Assembly: GCA_001403775.1 (NCBI GenBank)
Contig: CYUG01000017.1
Coordinates: 153,442 to 212,674, forward strand
Direction: 5' to 3'
DNA: 59,233 nucleotides
DNA from: Dermabacter indicis
Lineage (GTDB): Bacteria > Actinomycetota > Actinomycetes > Actinomycetales > Dermabacteraceae
Every line of letters starts with the position of its first letter. Position 1 is the stretch's first letter. The position numbers and the translations under genes are program-made. This document shows positions 17,480 to 26,993 of the stretch, piece after piece. The notes under the pieces were generated by a model. That model did not search any database, had not been told where the DNA came from, and worked only from the letters and a program-made list of their open reading frames with translations.

Positions 17480-17550
17480 TCGTTAGAGGGGTTCGATCCT
17501 GACGCGTAGCGTCGTGGGAAGAGGATCGAGACCACGCCGGTCAGTTCATG

Positions 17551-17580
17551 CGGGCAGCCCTCCGGGGCTGCCCGTTTTTT
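17551..17580 (+). terminator. Intrinsic terminator after NlpC/P60 gene
   Basis: A perfect 10-bp stem (17551-17560 with 17565-17574) with a TCCG loop, followed directly by TTTTTT. The 229 nt between the two genes hold nothing else that I can identify. Confidence 0.92.
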
Positions 17581-17708
17581 ATGTCCGACGTTTGCCCGGA
17601 CACCGCCGCACCAACTTTTCCAGCGTGCACCTATCTCCTCATGGGAGGGTTGAACTGTATCTTTGCGCGCGAGCGCGCAGGGCCATCGCCATCGATTCCA
17701 GGAGAAAC

Positions 17709-19199
17709 ATGTCCACCAATGCCGAGCTCAATACCGCTCCCCTCCCCCTCATCCCCGAACCGGCTTCGGTGCGGTGGGGCGAATCCCCCTCGGGTGACTG
17801 GGTAACCTCGGATCCTTTCGGCGAAGTCACCGTGGGTGTGAACAAGGACGTCCCGCGCACCGATTTCTCGATCGCCATCCACGCGAACGGCGCGTCGATC
17901 ACCGCGGGCAGCGAGGCGGCGCTTGCCGATGGTCGCAACGCCTTCGCGCAGATCGTGCATCTTTCGGCAGTGAGGGCGCAGCTTGCGTCTGCGGCGACCG
18001 TGGCAACCGAGCAACCGTCGGACCCCAATTACCGCATCCCGGCGCTGACGCTGAGCGATTCCCCAGCGCACGCGTGGCGCGGCCTTCTCGTGGATCCCGC
18101 GCGGCATTTCCTACCGGTTGAGGATCTCAAGCGCCTCATTACCGTGATGGCCGTGTACCGCTTGAACGTCCTGCACTTGAACCTTACGGACGATCAGGGC
18201 TGGCGCTTCGAGGTAAGCGGCTACCCGCGCCTCACGGAGGTGGGTGCGTGGCGTGAGCGCACGGTCGAAGGCACGCCCCAGTTCGAGGGTGAGGATACGT
18301 TTGCCGAGGATCGTCACGGCGGCTTCTACACGCAGGAGGAGCTGCGCGATCTCGTGCGGTTTGCGCGCTCGCGCGGTGTCACGCTCGTGCCGGGTGTGAA
18401 TCTTCCGGGTCACGCACAGGCGGCGATCGCGGCGTACCCGAACCTGGGCAATTTCCCGGAGCGTCAGCTTCTTGTGCGCGAAACCTGGGGCGTGAGCGAT
18501 CACGTGCTCGGCACGTCCGAAGCGTCGTTCCAGTTTGTTCGCGACGTTCTCGAGCAGGTTGCCGACATTTTCGATTCGCCGTTCGTACACGTTGGCGGCG
18601 AGGATGCCCCACTCACCGAGTGGGAGCACTCCCCGGAGGCCCGCACGCACCGCGAGGAATGGGGATACTCGCGCGAAAGCGAAATTCTCGGTCGGTTCAT
18701 TGCGTTCGCGAGTGAGGTTCTTCGCGACAAGGGCAAGCGTCTTGCGGTGTGGGACTCGCCGGCCCTCGTGCGTATCCCCGATGACGCGATCGTGCTTGCG
18801 GGGGGCGAGCCGAAGGGCGTGAAGGCCGCGGTGTCGCGTGGTTTTCAGACGGTTGCGGCGCCCGAATCGGTCCTCGGTCTTGACCGCGTGCAGGGCCGCA
18901 ATGAACCCGCGGGTGCGCATCCCGAATTGAGCCTCGAGGATGTTCTCGAGGCGAAGCCGCTTCCGAAGAAGCTCGGCGAGGAGAGCGCCAAGCTCGTGCT
19001 CGGTATCGAGGCAACGGCGTTTGGGGAGTTCATCCCCACGGCCCGCCACCTCGAGTACATGCTGTTCCCGCGTCTCATTGCGGTTGCGCAGCACGCGTGG
19101 GGTACCTCGATCGAGAAGGACGAGCTTCACGAGCGCATTCGCGCCCACGAGCCGCTCCTTGCGCACCTCGGCGTGGAGTCCCGAAAGATCCTCGACTAA
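17709..19199 (+). CDS. Glycoside hydrolase family 20 (beta-N-acetylhexosaminidase-like), altered active site
   Basis: A 496-aa protein starting at ATG 17709 after CAGGAGA. It has an N-terminal GH20b-like domain and a TIM-barrel domain with DDQGWRFEVSGYPRLTEVG, FYTQEELRDLV, PGVNLPGHAQAAIAAYP and MLFPRLIAVAQHAWG, all GH20 signatures. The catalytic pair, normally Asp-Glu in HxGGDE, is here E298-D299 (HVGGED). The usual Trp-Thr-Glu pocket motif is F438-G-E440. No signal peptide is visible, so it is probably cytoplasmic. It may cleave GlcNAc or a modified sugar, or have lost hydrolase activity. It converges on the CshA-repeat gene. Confidence 0.88.
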   Translation: MSTNAELNTAPLPLIPEPASVRWGESPSGDWVTSDPFGEVTVGVNKDVPRTDFSIAIHANGASITAGSEAALADGRNAFAQIVHLSAVRAQLASAATVATEQPSDPNYRIPALTLSDSPAHAWRGLLVDPARHFLPVEDLKRLITVMAVYRLNVLHLNLTDDQGWRFEVSGYPRLTEVGAWRERTVEGTPQFEGEDTFAEDRHGGFYTQEELRDLVRFARSRGVTLVPGVNLPGHAQAAIAAYPNLGNFPERQLLVRETWGVSDHVLGTSEASFQFVRDVLEQVADIFDSPFVHVGGEDAPLTEWEHSPEARTHREEWGYSRESEILGRFIAFASEVLRDKGKRLAVWDSPALVRIPDDAIVLAGGEPKGVKAAVSRGFQTVAAPESVLGLDRVQGRNEPAGAHPELSLEDVLEAKPLPKKLGEESAKLVLGIEATAFGEFIPTARHLEYMLFPRLIAVAQHAWGTSIEKDELHERIRAHEPLLAHLGVESRKILD

Positions 19200-19213
19200 G
19201 CGCGAGCGCCGCT

Positions 19214-21196
19214 TTAGCGGTCCAAGTTGCGGTCTTTACGCATTTGCTTCCCGACCCACAGGGAAACGATGCCCGTGAAGATGAGCAGCGCCGTGCTCGT
19301 CATGAAGACCGCGAAGGTCGCACTCGATGTGGGCATGAGCCGCCCGTAGATGGCGCTCAGGCCCGCATCGCGCGCGGCTGATCCGGAACTCGGCACGAGC
19401 GGCTCCACGTCAATGACGATGTGGGCGCTCGTGCGCAAGCCCGCAGAGTCTTCGACCGTGTACTCGATGGGTTTTGTGCGCCCCACGAAGGTGCTCGACG
19501 GCGTAAAGCGCACACCGCCCGCGCTTGTCACCTCGAACACCCCTTCTTCGGGGATTTCAAGGCGGCGGCCCGAGCCTGCCACGAGTTCTTGGATGTTGGT
19601 CGCACTCGAGCTGTGGAGCACGAGCGTGGACGAGTCGAAGGTTTGACCGGGGCTCGCGGGAGTGTCGTTGCCAAGCACGTCGATCGTCACGGAGTTCACG
19701 CGACTGTTAGAAAGGGCCTCATCGTCGCGCGCGGTGGGCACGGCACTCGCGTATTGCGCGTGGAGGGTCCCGCTCGTGGTGTTGGCAGCGAGGACACTCT
19801 CGATCGTGAAGGTCGCGACGTGCGGGGAGGTGCGGAGCGAAGAATCGGGCGTGAAACTCACCGCGCGGGCGCTGGAGTCGAATGCCCACGTGCCTTCACG
19901 GGGAACGGTCATAGTTTTACGGTCCGGCGAAAGGGCGGTGCCTTGGGGCATGTCGCGGTCGGAAAACGCGAAGGTATAGGGCTGCACGTTGAGTGAGCCA
20001 TCGAGGGGCGTGAACATCGCGACCTGTCCCCACTTCACGGCCGTGTAGCGCGCGCCAACCTGGGGATAGCCAACGCTCATGGGCGCAACAGAGGAGGTGT
20101 TCCCTTCGGAATCCGCGCCCTTCACGCCCATGGGCGTGACATCGCGGACGTTGCCGCCGAGCGGCGTGAAGGTCAAGGTCTGCGCGTTCCGGTCGAGTAT
20201 CCACGTGCCCTGATCAGCCACGGTCACCGAGCGACCATTGTCAGACGTGTAGTAGGAGGTCTCGCCGCCAAACGGCGCGAGCGCAAGCGTCGAGGGATCG
20301 ATGTTCGCCGCGGCGCTCGCGAGATCGAAGCTCACCGGCTGGCCGTAACCTGCAGCGCGCGTGATGTCTCTGATCGAGGGGGTCTTGACGGTCACGGTAC
20401 CCGCCGCGGCCGGGTGTCCTTTGCCGTCGTCCCCCGCGAGGGTGACGGGCTTCGGTTGGGTTCCGAGTCTCTCGCGTCGCGGCGTGAACGTCACTTCCGG
20501 CGTGCCATCGGTGGTGACCGCCCACTCGCCCTCGTCGGGGACGATGAGTCGCGTGCCGCCGTCCACGAGGGTGCTGCCCGCGGGGAGCCCCTCGAGCGTG
20601 AAGGCAAGCGAGGAGGGGTCCACTCCCGTGCCGCTAATGGAGAGTGGAATCGTGACCTTTTCACCTTCCGAGGCGCGCGCGCTCACACTCGAGATGCCGG
20701 GGTAGGTCACGGTGAGGGTCACGGGTGCGGATTCGTACCCGGCCTTTGAACGAACCGAGAACTGCACGCTGTGGGATCCCCCGGCGTTGGGATTTTCGGG
20801 TGTGAATCTCACGCGAGTATCGATAATTTCCCAATGGCCCACGCCGTCGATCGAAAGCTTCTTCCCTCCGTTCGTGGGCTTGGCTTCGCGTGCTTCGGCG
20901 CTTGCGAGAAGCTTCATCGAGTCCACGTCGAGATCTTCGAGGTCATCCGCGGACACCATAAGAAACAGGTCGAAGTCTGCGGGATTTCCAAGGGTTCCGG
21001 CGTGCTTGAGCGCGGCCGGGTCCGCGGGAAGAGTGAAGGTGCCATCTTCGCCGAGCGCATGAGCGGCGGCAACGAGGGGCACGGCGCCGGTGCCGTGGGG
21101 AGCGGGGGCGAGTGCGGGTCCGACGGTTGCCGCAAGCACAAGCGCGCACGCTGCGGTGCGCGCGAGAACTCGCCGGAGAATCGGTTTTCGGTGCAC
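19214..21196 (-). CDS. Surface protein with CshA-type fibril repeats and C-terminal membrane anchor
   Basis: A 660-aa protein starting at GTG 21196, which has AAGGAG 4 nt before it; frame extends upstream without support. The signal peptide is basic then hydrophobic ([19 protein letters not shown]). About five repeats of ~100 residues follow, each with a GTW/GEW-type turn then a VxFTP strand, as in CshA-type fibril repeats. The last repeat has DVLGNDT and YTVEDSAG. A transmembrane helix near the end ([22 protein letters not shown]) is followed by a basic tail; there is no LPXTG motif. A role in adhesion or surface architecture is inferred. Confidence 0.82.
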   Translation of the reverse strand: MHRKPILRRVLARTAACALVLAATVGPALAPAPHGTGAVPLVAAAHALGEDGTFTLPADPAALKHAGTLGNPADFDLFLMVSADDLEDLDVDSMKLLASAEAREAKPTNGGKKLSIDGVGHWEIIDTRVRFTPENPNAGGSHSVQFSVRSKAGYESAPVTLTVTYPGISSVSARASEGEKVTIPLSISGTGVDPSSLAFTLEGLPAGSTLVDGGTRLIVPDEGEWAVTTDGTPEVTFTPRRERLGTQPKPVTLAGDDGKGHPAAAGTVTVKTPSIRDITRAAGYGQPVSFDLASAAANIDPSTLALAPFGGETSYYTSDNGRSVTVADQGTWILDRNAQTLTFTPLGGNVRDVTPMGVKGADSEGNTSSVAPMSVGYPQVGARYTAVKWGQVAMFTPLDGSLNVQPYTFAFSDRDMPQGTALSPDRKTMTVPREGTWAFDSSARAVSFTPDSSLRTSPHVATFTIESVLAANTTSGTLHAQYASAVPTARDDEALSNSRVNSVTIDVLGNDTPASPGQTFDSSTLVLHSSSATNIQELVAGSGRRLEIPEEGVFEVTSAGGVRFTPSSTFVGRTKPIEYTVEDSAGLRTSAHIVIDVEPLVPSSGSAARDAGLSAIYGRLMPTSSATFAVFMTSTALLIFTGIVSLWVGKQMRKDRNLDR

Positions 21197-21289
21197 GATT
21201 CTCCTTCCCACGAACATCTCGATTTCACCCGCCACACTACCAGCGACGATAGTCTTAGAAGGCCCAAGTATCCCAGCGTAGGGAGTCCC

Positions 21290-22684
21290 ATGCTCAGCAT
21301 CGTGTTTTCCGATCATTTTCGCCGCGATTCATTTCTCGAGGATGCCGCGCGCTTCATCATGGGGCAGCGTTGGTGCGCGCGTTCGCACCGCGAGGCACCC
21401 GAACTTCAGATCGCGGGCTGGACGCGCCTCGCGGAAGACGACCATCTGGTGGTGTCGTTCGTGACTCTCGGCTCGAGCGAGGGCGTTCGTTTCGCGCTCC
21501 CTGTCGCATGGAACAAGGATGGCAAGGTCCACGAGGGCGAGCTCGAAAATCTCATCACGCGAGTCGAGACCCCCGTGGGTTCCCACAACGTGTATGACGC
21601 GACGGGGATCGATCGTGCCCGCGCCCTTCTCGCGCGTGGCCTGTTCGAGGGGGCTGCGGGCGAAGGCCTCACTCTCACGCCAACGCTGTTCGAATCAACC
21701 GCGCCGCAGGTGGGAGATGATCTGGGGTCGATCACCGCGACCGAACGTCTCGTGGGCGAACAGTCAAACACGTCCCTCATCATCCACACGGAAAGCGGCA
21801 ACGGGTACATCATCAAGATTTTCCGCCACCTCCACGAAGGCACGAACCCCGATGCCCAGCTCCAGGAGGCGCTGCAATCGGAGGGCAACACGCAGATTCC
21901 GGAGTTCTTCGGGTACGTGAGCGGCACGGATGCCGTTGGCGGTTCCGATATCGCGCTTCTCAACCGCTTCCTTCCGGGTGTTCAAGATGCATGGCGTGAG
22001 GCCCTCATCGCCGCTGCGCAGGGCATCGATTTTGCGGGGCAAGCGTCGGACCTTGGCACCTCCCTTGCGCAAATCCACGCGGACCTCGCGCACGCCCTCC
22101 CGGTCGAGCCCGCGAGCACGAACGCACGCGCGCTCACGCTCGAGTCGATGAAGCGGCGTTTCGCGCACCATGCCGAAGCCCTTCCCGTTCTCGAGAGTTT
22201 CGCGGAGGCTGCAAACGAGGTGTTCACGCGCGCCTTGCGGGTTGAATGGCCGCCCTTCCAGCGGATCCACGGCGACCTTCACCTCGGGCAGGTCCTCAAT
22301 TCACCGAGAGAGGGGTGGGTGTTCCTCGATTTTGAGGGGGAGCCTCTTCGCCCCATGGCGGAGCGCGTGAAGGCCGACCTGCCGTGCCGGGATGTCGCGG
22401 GGATTCTTCGAAGCTTCGATTACGCTGCGGCGTACGTCGAACTCAACGAGGGCATTGACGCGCGCGACTGGGCTCACGACGCACGCGAGGCGTTCATCGA
22501 GGCCTACCTCGCGGAACGCGCGGCACGCGGCGAAGAAGGCAGCGCGGAGGACCTGCGCTTCCTTTTCCGCGTGTTCGAACTCGATAAGGCCGCCTACGAG
22601 GCCGTGTACGAGTCGCAGAACCGCCCCGAGTGGCTCCCGATCCCCCTCAGCGCGCTCGAGGAGCTCACCGCGAGCACGCGCTAG
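21290..22684 (+). CDS. Maltokinase-like phosphotransferase (Mak/APH fold)
   Basis: A 464-aa protein starting at ATG 21290 after TAGGGAG. The first ~120 residues resemble the maltokinase N-terminal cap ([21 protein letters not shown]). The kinase part has H327-G-D329-LHLGQV as catalytic loop and D347-F-E-G-E-P as metal site, matching the Mak/Pep2 pattern. Then [13 protein letters not shown] follows. Maltokinase makes maltose-1-phosphate for the GlgE alpha-glucan pathway. No treS, glgE or glgB lies nearby, so the substrate is less certain. It is divergent from the CshA-repeat gene and convergent with jetC. Confidence 0.85.
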   Translation: MLSIVFSDHFRRDSFLEDAARFIMGQRWCARSHREAPELQIAGWTRLAEDDHLVVSFVTLGSSEGVRFALPVAWNKDGKVHEGELENLITRVETPVGSHNVYDATGIDRARALLARGLFEGAAGEGLTLTPTLFESTAPQVGDDLGSITATERLVGEQSNTSLIIHTESGNGYIIKIFRHLHEGTNPDAQLQEALQSEGNTQIPEFFGYVSGTDAVGGSDIALLNRFLPGVQDAWREALIAAAQGIDFAGQASDLGTSLAQIHADLAHALPVEPASTNARALTLESMKRRFAHHAEALPVLESFAEAANEVFTRALRVEWPPFQRIHGDLHLGQVLNSPREGWVFLDFEGEPLRPMAERVKADLPCRDVAGILRSFDYAAAYVELNEGIDARDWAHDAREAFIEAYLAERAARGEEGSAEDLRFLFRVFELDKAAYEAVYESQNRPEWLPIPLSALEELTASTR

Positions 22685-22701
22685 CCGCGTTGGCTACTTG
22701 A

Positions 22702-25700
22702 TTACGCGGCCGGGACGAAGTCGATCGGGCTCACGGAGGAGTAGCGGTCCTCGCGGATCGACACGACTCCCACGCCGCCGATGAACGGCGCGAGGGCCTG
22801 CGGGTTCTTGCCTGGGTTCGCGAGGATGACCTGGAAGCCGAAGTGGCGGAAGGATTCCATCGCGGCCGTGATGAACTTGCCCGCGCCCTTGCTGAACGCC
22901 TCGTCGATAATGATCGGGGCGTAGCGGGGAACGTCCACGCCCGTACCGGCGAGCTGGTAGCGAAGCGCCGCGGCGAGGCAGAACGTCGTGAGGCGCTCGT
23001 TCTGGCCGCCGGAGAGCGGGCCGCCCGATTCGTGGGCGTGCACGACTTCGCCTTCCTCGTTGACTTCTTCGGCGTGGAAGTGGACGTGGCGGCGAACGTC
23101 GAGGATCGCGCGTGAGGCGAGGTCTTCTCGGGTGCGGGCCTTCGTAATGATGTCCATGAGGTTTTGCAGGGCGAGGAAGCGTTCCTCGGCCTTGTCGCGG
23201 TCGAGCGTGAGGTCGTTTTCGAGGCTCGAGTTCGTGGCTTCGCTCAGCGCGTGCTTGAACTCGTCGAGGGCGGCGAGGTGCACGGGGCGCATCGAGAGCT
23301 GGAGATAGCGACCCTCGTGGAATTCGACCTGGGCGAGGAGCTCATTAATCTTCGCGAGGCGCTTTTTGATTTGCGCGGGTTCGCGCGCGATCGCGGTCGC
23401 GAGCGCCTGCACGTCGCCAAGGGTGTTCGACGTGAAGAACTCGAAGAACCGGTCTTCGACCTCGGGGAGCTTTTCTTCTTCGATGCCGCGGAGGATCGCG
23501 AGGTATTCGGGCGCTGCCTCGAGAGAGGTGTCGACGTCGGCGCCACCCGCGGGCCAGCGCCTCGTGAACTCGCGCATCGCGGTGCGCATGTCTTCTTCGG
23601 CGCGCGCGGTCTTCTTCGTGAGGGCCATGAGTTCCGCATCGAGCGTTGCGGAAGCATCGCGCGTGACCTGGTCAATATTAGAGATGAGGAGTGTCGGGGC
23701 GATCGCGCGGAAGCGTTCCTCGAGGTCGGCACTCGTGTCGGGCGCGAGGGTGCGCTCTTCGATTTGTGCTTCGGCCTGGAGGTGGCGTTCGCTGATCTGA
23801 TCGAGCTGCTCATTCACACGGCCGAGCTGGCTCACGATCTCGAGGAGTTCCTCATCTCCCTCGCTGATCGACATCTCGACCTGATCGATCTGCCGAGCAA
23901 TCTGGGTGAGGGCGCTCGAGCCATCTTCGGCGGCGCGCACCATGTCCTCGAGGTTGGCGATGCGGCGGGCAACGCTCGCGGCGTCCACGTCATCCCAGGT
24001 CACGGCTTGGATCGCCTGAAGTGCGAAGAGTTTTTCTCGGCGCGTGTGGGCCTCTTTTTCGAGGTCTCGGCGGCGAGCCTGCGCCTCGAAGAGGGCCTGC
24101 TCGGCGCGCGTGCGTTCCGTTTCGAACACGGCACGCTTCGCGCGGTTGTCGAAGCCCAGCACCCAGTTCGAGCGGTCGTTAATCTGCCGCTCGGCGTTCT
24201 TCTCGTGGCGGGTCGCCGAATGCTTGATTTGCCCCGAGCGGAGCACGGCGCGGGGGTGCTTCGTGAACTCTTCGAGGTTCTCCGCGCACAGGTAATCCAT
24301 ACGCGAGGCGACCTCGTTCGAGAGCCACTCGTGGAACTCTCCCTCGCGGATGTCGATTTTCGCCCCTAGCGATCGCTGGTCAAGTCGCTTCGGTGCCGGT
24401 TTCACGCCCGTGTTGATGCGGTTGTAGGACACACGGCGGCGAAGTTTCATCCCGTCGATTTCGCGTGCAAAAGCGCGGTAGGCACGCTCGGGCACGAGGA
24501 TCGAGCGCGCGAGGCCGCGCAACGCCTGCTCGGCGGCGGCCGTCCACTCTTCTTCGCCCGCGCGCACCTGGAGCAGCTCGGCCGCAAAGGGGAGATCAGT
24601 GGCGGCCACACCGATGCGTTCGGCAAGAAGATCGCGCAGGGCCACGTCGTCGGAGTGGAGGTTCGAGGCGCGCGTCGTGAGCGAGGCGAGTTCCTGGCGG
24701 GTCGTCTCGAGGGCGTGTGCGTGTTCGCGCACTCTCGCTTCGGCTTCCCACTGGGTTTGCGATTCGTTCTTTTCGTCGTCCTCGAGGGTGGCGCGCAGCT
24801 TCGCGACTTCGCGCTGGGTCTGCGTGAAGGTTTCTTCGTTCGACGGGGTGCGGAGGTCCGCGAGCGCAAGCTGCCCGGAGAACTCGGTTGCGCGTTCGCG
24901 GCGGCGCTCGCGTTCAACTTCGAGGCCTGCGATCTGCTTTTTCCACGCGTCGATTTCGCCACCGCCGGCATTCTTGCGCTGTTCTTTGAGCTGAGCGAGG
25001 TCGCCGCGGGCTTCGGAGATGTCTTGTGAGAGGCGGTTGCGGTGAGCGCGGAGCCTGTCCTGGTCGCGCGTGAGTCGATCCTTTTCGTCGGCGAGGAGCC
25101 GCACGAGGTGCTGGGCGGCGAACACGTCGATGTCGTTTCGGCGGTCCACGAGTTCGCTTCCCCGCGACCGCGCTTCGCGCCACACCTTGTCGGCTTCGCG
25201 CAGGCCCGTGAGCACGTCGCGTTGCTCGCGCGCGGTCACGAGCGCGTCGTACACCTCGGAAAGGTTTTGGAAGTTCGCGAGTGCCTGGTCCGCGAGGTCG
25301 AACGTGCGGGGTTCGTCGAGCATGTAGTCGCGCAAGAGCGCGTTGACGTCGCCGAGTTCTTTCGCAGATTGGATCTTGTGAAGAAGGCCGAGCGCTTTTT
25401 CGTCGGGAATGCCGAGGATCTGGCTGAAGCGCGCGCGGTATTCGCGGAACTGGCGGAACGTTTCGGTGCCTTCGAGGGTCTTTTCAAGTTCGCGGCCCTC
25501 GATGCTTGTGCTGACGAAGGGGCGAAGATCGGCGACGTCGTAGGGCTTCGACGAGATGACGTAGAGGCTCTTGACGTCGGAATCGGCGCTGTGCCCGGCC
25601 TGGAGGAGGAACATGCGCGTGAGCTGGAGGGTTTCACCGAGCCCGTTGCCGAAGCGGAGGCTCACGACACTCAGCGTGGAGTTTTCGCGCAGCACTTCCT

Positions 25701-26121
25701 GGCTGAATTCGCCGGTCGCTGCGTCGTAGTGCATCGCCCACGCGCCGCGCACGTAGCTCGCAACGGTGCGGCGGTATTTCGCGCTGCGCGGGCCGGCATC
25801 GGAGGCGGCGGCGTTGAAATGGAGGGCGCGCGGCGGGGTGAGGAGCGCACTGATCGCGTCGAGGAGGGTGGATTTGCCGGTGCCCGGGCCACCCGTGAGG
25901 AAGTAGCCCTTCGAGCTGATCTCGAGGTCGTGTGTGCCGTGGAAGGTTCCCCAGTTACTGAGCTGCACGTGGTTGAGGCGCCATTGGCCCGGGTGCGGGT
26001 GTTCGGGATCCGTCACCTCGCGCTCGGGATTTTCGGGGGCGGTTCCGACGCCTGCCTCGCCCAGGCCGTCGAGGGTGTTTTGCATGTCGCTCACGGGCGT
26101 TTCGCCACTTGTGCTGTTCAT
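22702..26121 (-). CDS. jetC: JetC/MksB-like SMC ATPase of a Wadjet-type system
   Basis: An 1139-aa SMC-like ATPase. Walker A is GGPGTGKST (residues 77-85), the ABC signature LSGGQNERL is at about 1036, and Walker B IIIDEAF is at about 1070-1076. Between them are two long heptad-rich coiled coils flanking a hinge-like region (about 490-660) that includes LLAERIGVAATDLPFAAELL and NRAKRAVFE. In Wadjet and MksBEF complexes this subunit extrudes DNA loops and recognises small circular DNA. Its ATG overlaps the jetB stop (ATGA). No jetD follows; the next gene is the convergent maltokinase. Confidence 0.92.
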   Translation of the reverse strand: MNSTSGETPVSDMQNTLDGLGEAGVGTAPENPEREVTDPEHPHPGQWRLNHVQLSNWGTFHGTHDLEISSKGYFLTGGPGTGKSTLLDAISALLTPPRALHFNAAASDAGPRSAKYRRTVASYVRGAWAMHYDAATGEFSQEVLRENSTLSVVSLRFGNGLGETLQLTRMFLLQAGHSADSDVKSLYVISSKPYDVADLRPFVSTSIEGRELEKTLEGTETFRQFREYRARFSQILGIPDEKALGLLHKIQSAKELGDVNALLRDYMLDEPRTFDLADQALANFQNLSEVYDALVTAREQRDVLTGLREADKVWREARSRGSELVDRRNDIDVFAAQHLVRLLADEKDRLTRDQDRLRAHRNRLSQDISEARGDLAQLKEQRKNAGGGEIDAWKKQIAGLEVERERRRERATEFSGQLALADLRTPSNEETFTQTQREVAKLRATLEDDEKNESQTQWEAEARVREHAHALETTRQELASLTTRASNLHSDDVALRDLLAERIGVAATDLPFAAELLQVRAGEEEWTAAAEQALRGLARSILVPERAYRAFAREIDGMKLRRRVSYNRINTGVKPAPKRLDQRSLGAKIDIREGEFHEWLSNEVASRMDYLCAENLEEFTKHPRAVLRSGQIKHSATRHEKNAERQINDRSNWVLGFDNRAKRAVFETERTRAEQALFEAQARRRDLEKEAHTRREKLFALQAIQAVTWDDVDAASVARRIANLEDMVRAAEDGSSALTQIARQIDQVEMSISEGDEELLEIVSQLGRVNEQLDQISERHLQAEAQIEERTLAPDTSADLEERFRAIAPTLLISNIDQVTRDASATLDAELMALTKKTARAEEDMRTAMREFTRRWPAGGADVDTSLEAAPEYLAILRGIEEEKLPEVEDRFFEFFTSNTLGDVQALATAIAREPAQIKKRLAKINELLAQVEFHEGRYLQLSMRPVHLAALDEFKHALSEATNSSLENDLTLDRDKAEERFLALQNLMDIITKARTREDLASRAILDVRRHVHFHAEEVNEEGEVVHAHESGGPLSGGQNERLTTFCLAAALRYQLAGTGVDVPRYAPIIIDEAFSKGAGKFITAAMESFRHFGFQVILANPGKNPQALAPFIGGVGVVSIREDRYSSVSPIDFVPAA

Positions 26122-26852
26122 TCGGCATGTCCTTCGGTCGTGGCGCGGGAATCGTCAAGCGCGTTCGCGGCGCTTGTGACGTCGTCGCCCGCGCGTTCGT
26201 AAAGGTCAATGAAGGTGCGCGCGGTGTCGGGGTTGATCATGAGTTTGAGAACGGGTGAGACCTCGAACGAGTCGCCCTGTTCTTCGAGAAGGCCCGCGCG
26301 CTGCATTTTCGCGATCGACGAGCGGATGTCTTTCGTGAATCCCGCTTCGTCTGTCGAGGTTGATCGGCGGTAGGGGGCGATGTTCGCGAGGAGCTCCGCT
26401 TCGCTCACGACCGCGCGCTGCCCCCGTGAGGACTGCGTGAGGAGGTGTTGGCGCAGCACGAGCAGGAGCACGGTGTCGAGTCGGTTGAGGCCCGTGAGCC
26501 GGCGAAGAAGTTTCGGGGCGTCGGGGTCGTCTTCGCTTTGGCGTACGAATGCGACCTGCGCGTCGTCATCGAGAACGAGCTCGAGGAACATGTCGGCGAG
26601 GCGCTGCTCGATATAGGCGCGGTCGCGAAGGAGTTGGCCGTAACGTTGCGGGTCTCGGCCGCCATCGAGGTAAGGGCCTTGGAGGAGGGCGACGAGGACG
26701 CGGCGGGAGTCGTCCACGAGAGCGCCTCCGGTGGAGCCGGCGTACGTGAGATCGTCATCGTCGCTCGCGAGCGCCCAGTCGTCGCGGTCGATGCCGGTCC
26801 TCATTCCGGGTGCAGCATCTCCGGCGGCGGCTGTGTCCTCGTGTTCACGCAT
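26118..26852 (-). CDS. jetB: JetB/MksE-like subunit (DUF4194)
   Basis: A 244-aa winged-helix subunit that bridges kleisin and SMC in Wadjet/MksBEF complexes. DUF4194 features include LVALLQGPYLDGGRDPQRY, LRDRAYIEQRLADMFLELVLD, and LTGLNRLDTVLLLVLRQHL, followed by a winged-helix region ending DSFEVSPVLKLMI. I chose ATG 26852 because GAGGAGGG precedes it by 7-8 nt; a TTG at 26876 is possible. It overlaps jetC by 4 nt. Its usual upstream partner jetA is 2 kb away behind three opposite-strand genes, so jetB needs its own promoter. Confidence 0.9.
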   Translation of the reverse strand: MREHEDTAAAGDAAPGMRTGIDRDDWALASDDDDLTYAGSTGGALVDDSRRVLVALLQGPYLDGGRDPQRYGQLLRDRAYIEQRLADMFLELVLDDDAQVAFVRQSEDDPDAPKLLRRLTGLNRLDTVLLLVLRQHLLTQSSRGQRAVVSEAELLANIAPYRRSTSTDEAGFTKDIRSSIAKMQRAGLLEEQGDSFEVSPVLKLMINPDTARTFIDLYERAGDDVTSAANALDDSRATTEGHAE

Positions 26853-26905
26853 GCGCGAGCCCTCCTCGTTTTCCAACGTTCTTCAGCCTACCGGCCGCGG
26901 AAGAG

Positions 26906-26914
26906 TTATCCACA
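26906..26914 (+). promoter_or_regulatory. Perfect DnaA-box sequence in divergent jetB/membrane-gene region
   Basis: TTATCCACA, the consensus DnaA box, lies in the 141-nt region between jetB and the first membrane gene. A single copy does not make an origin. DnaA could act as a regulator here, or the match may be chance. Confidence 0.35.
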
Positions 26915-26993
26915 ATTCTTAGGGGCCCATTCTCAAGCGATGCCGTTGTTCATAGGCTTCTCCTGTCAGCTCCCGCCAACCCAAGGAGCCGCC

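Noticed and set aside
17480-17708. Search for a small gene between the NlpC/P60 and GH20 genes
   Set aside because: Only the terminator is supported; other short frames have no ribosome site or recognisable product.
21290-22684. Gene next to jetC considered as a possible JetD
   Set aside because: It is on the opposite strand and has clear kinase motifs ([14 protein letters not shown]) rather than Toprim/nuclease features.
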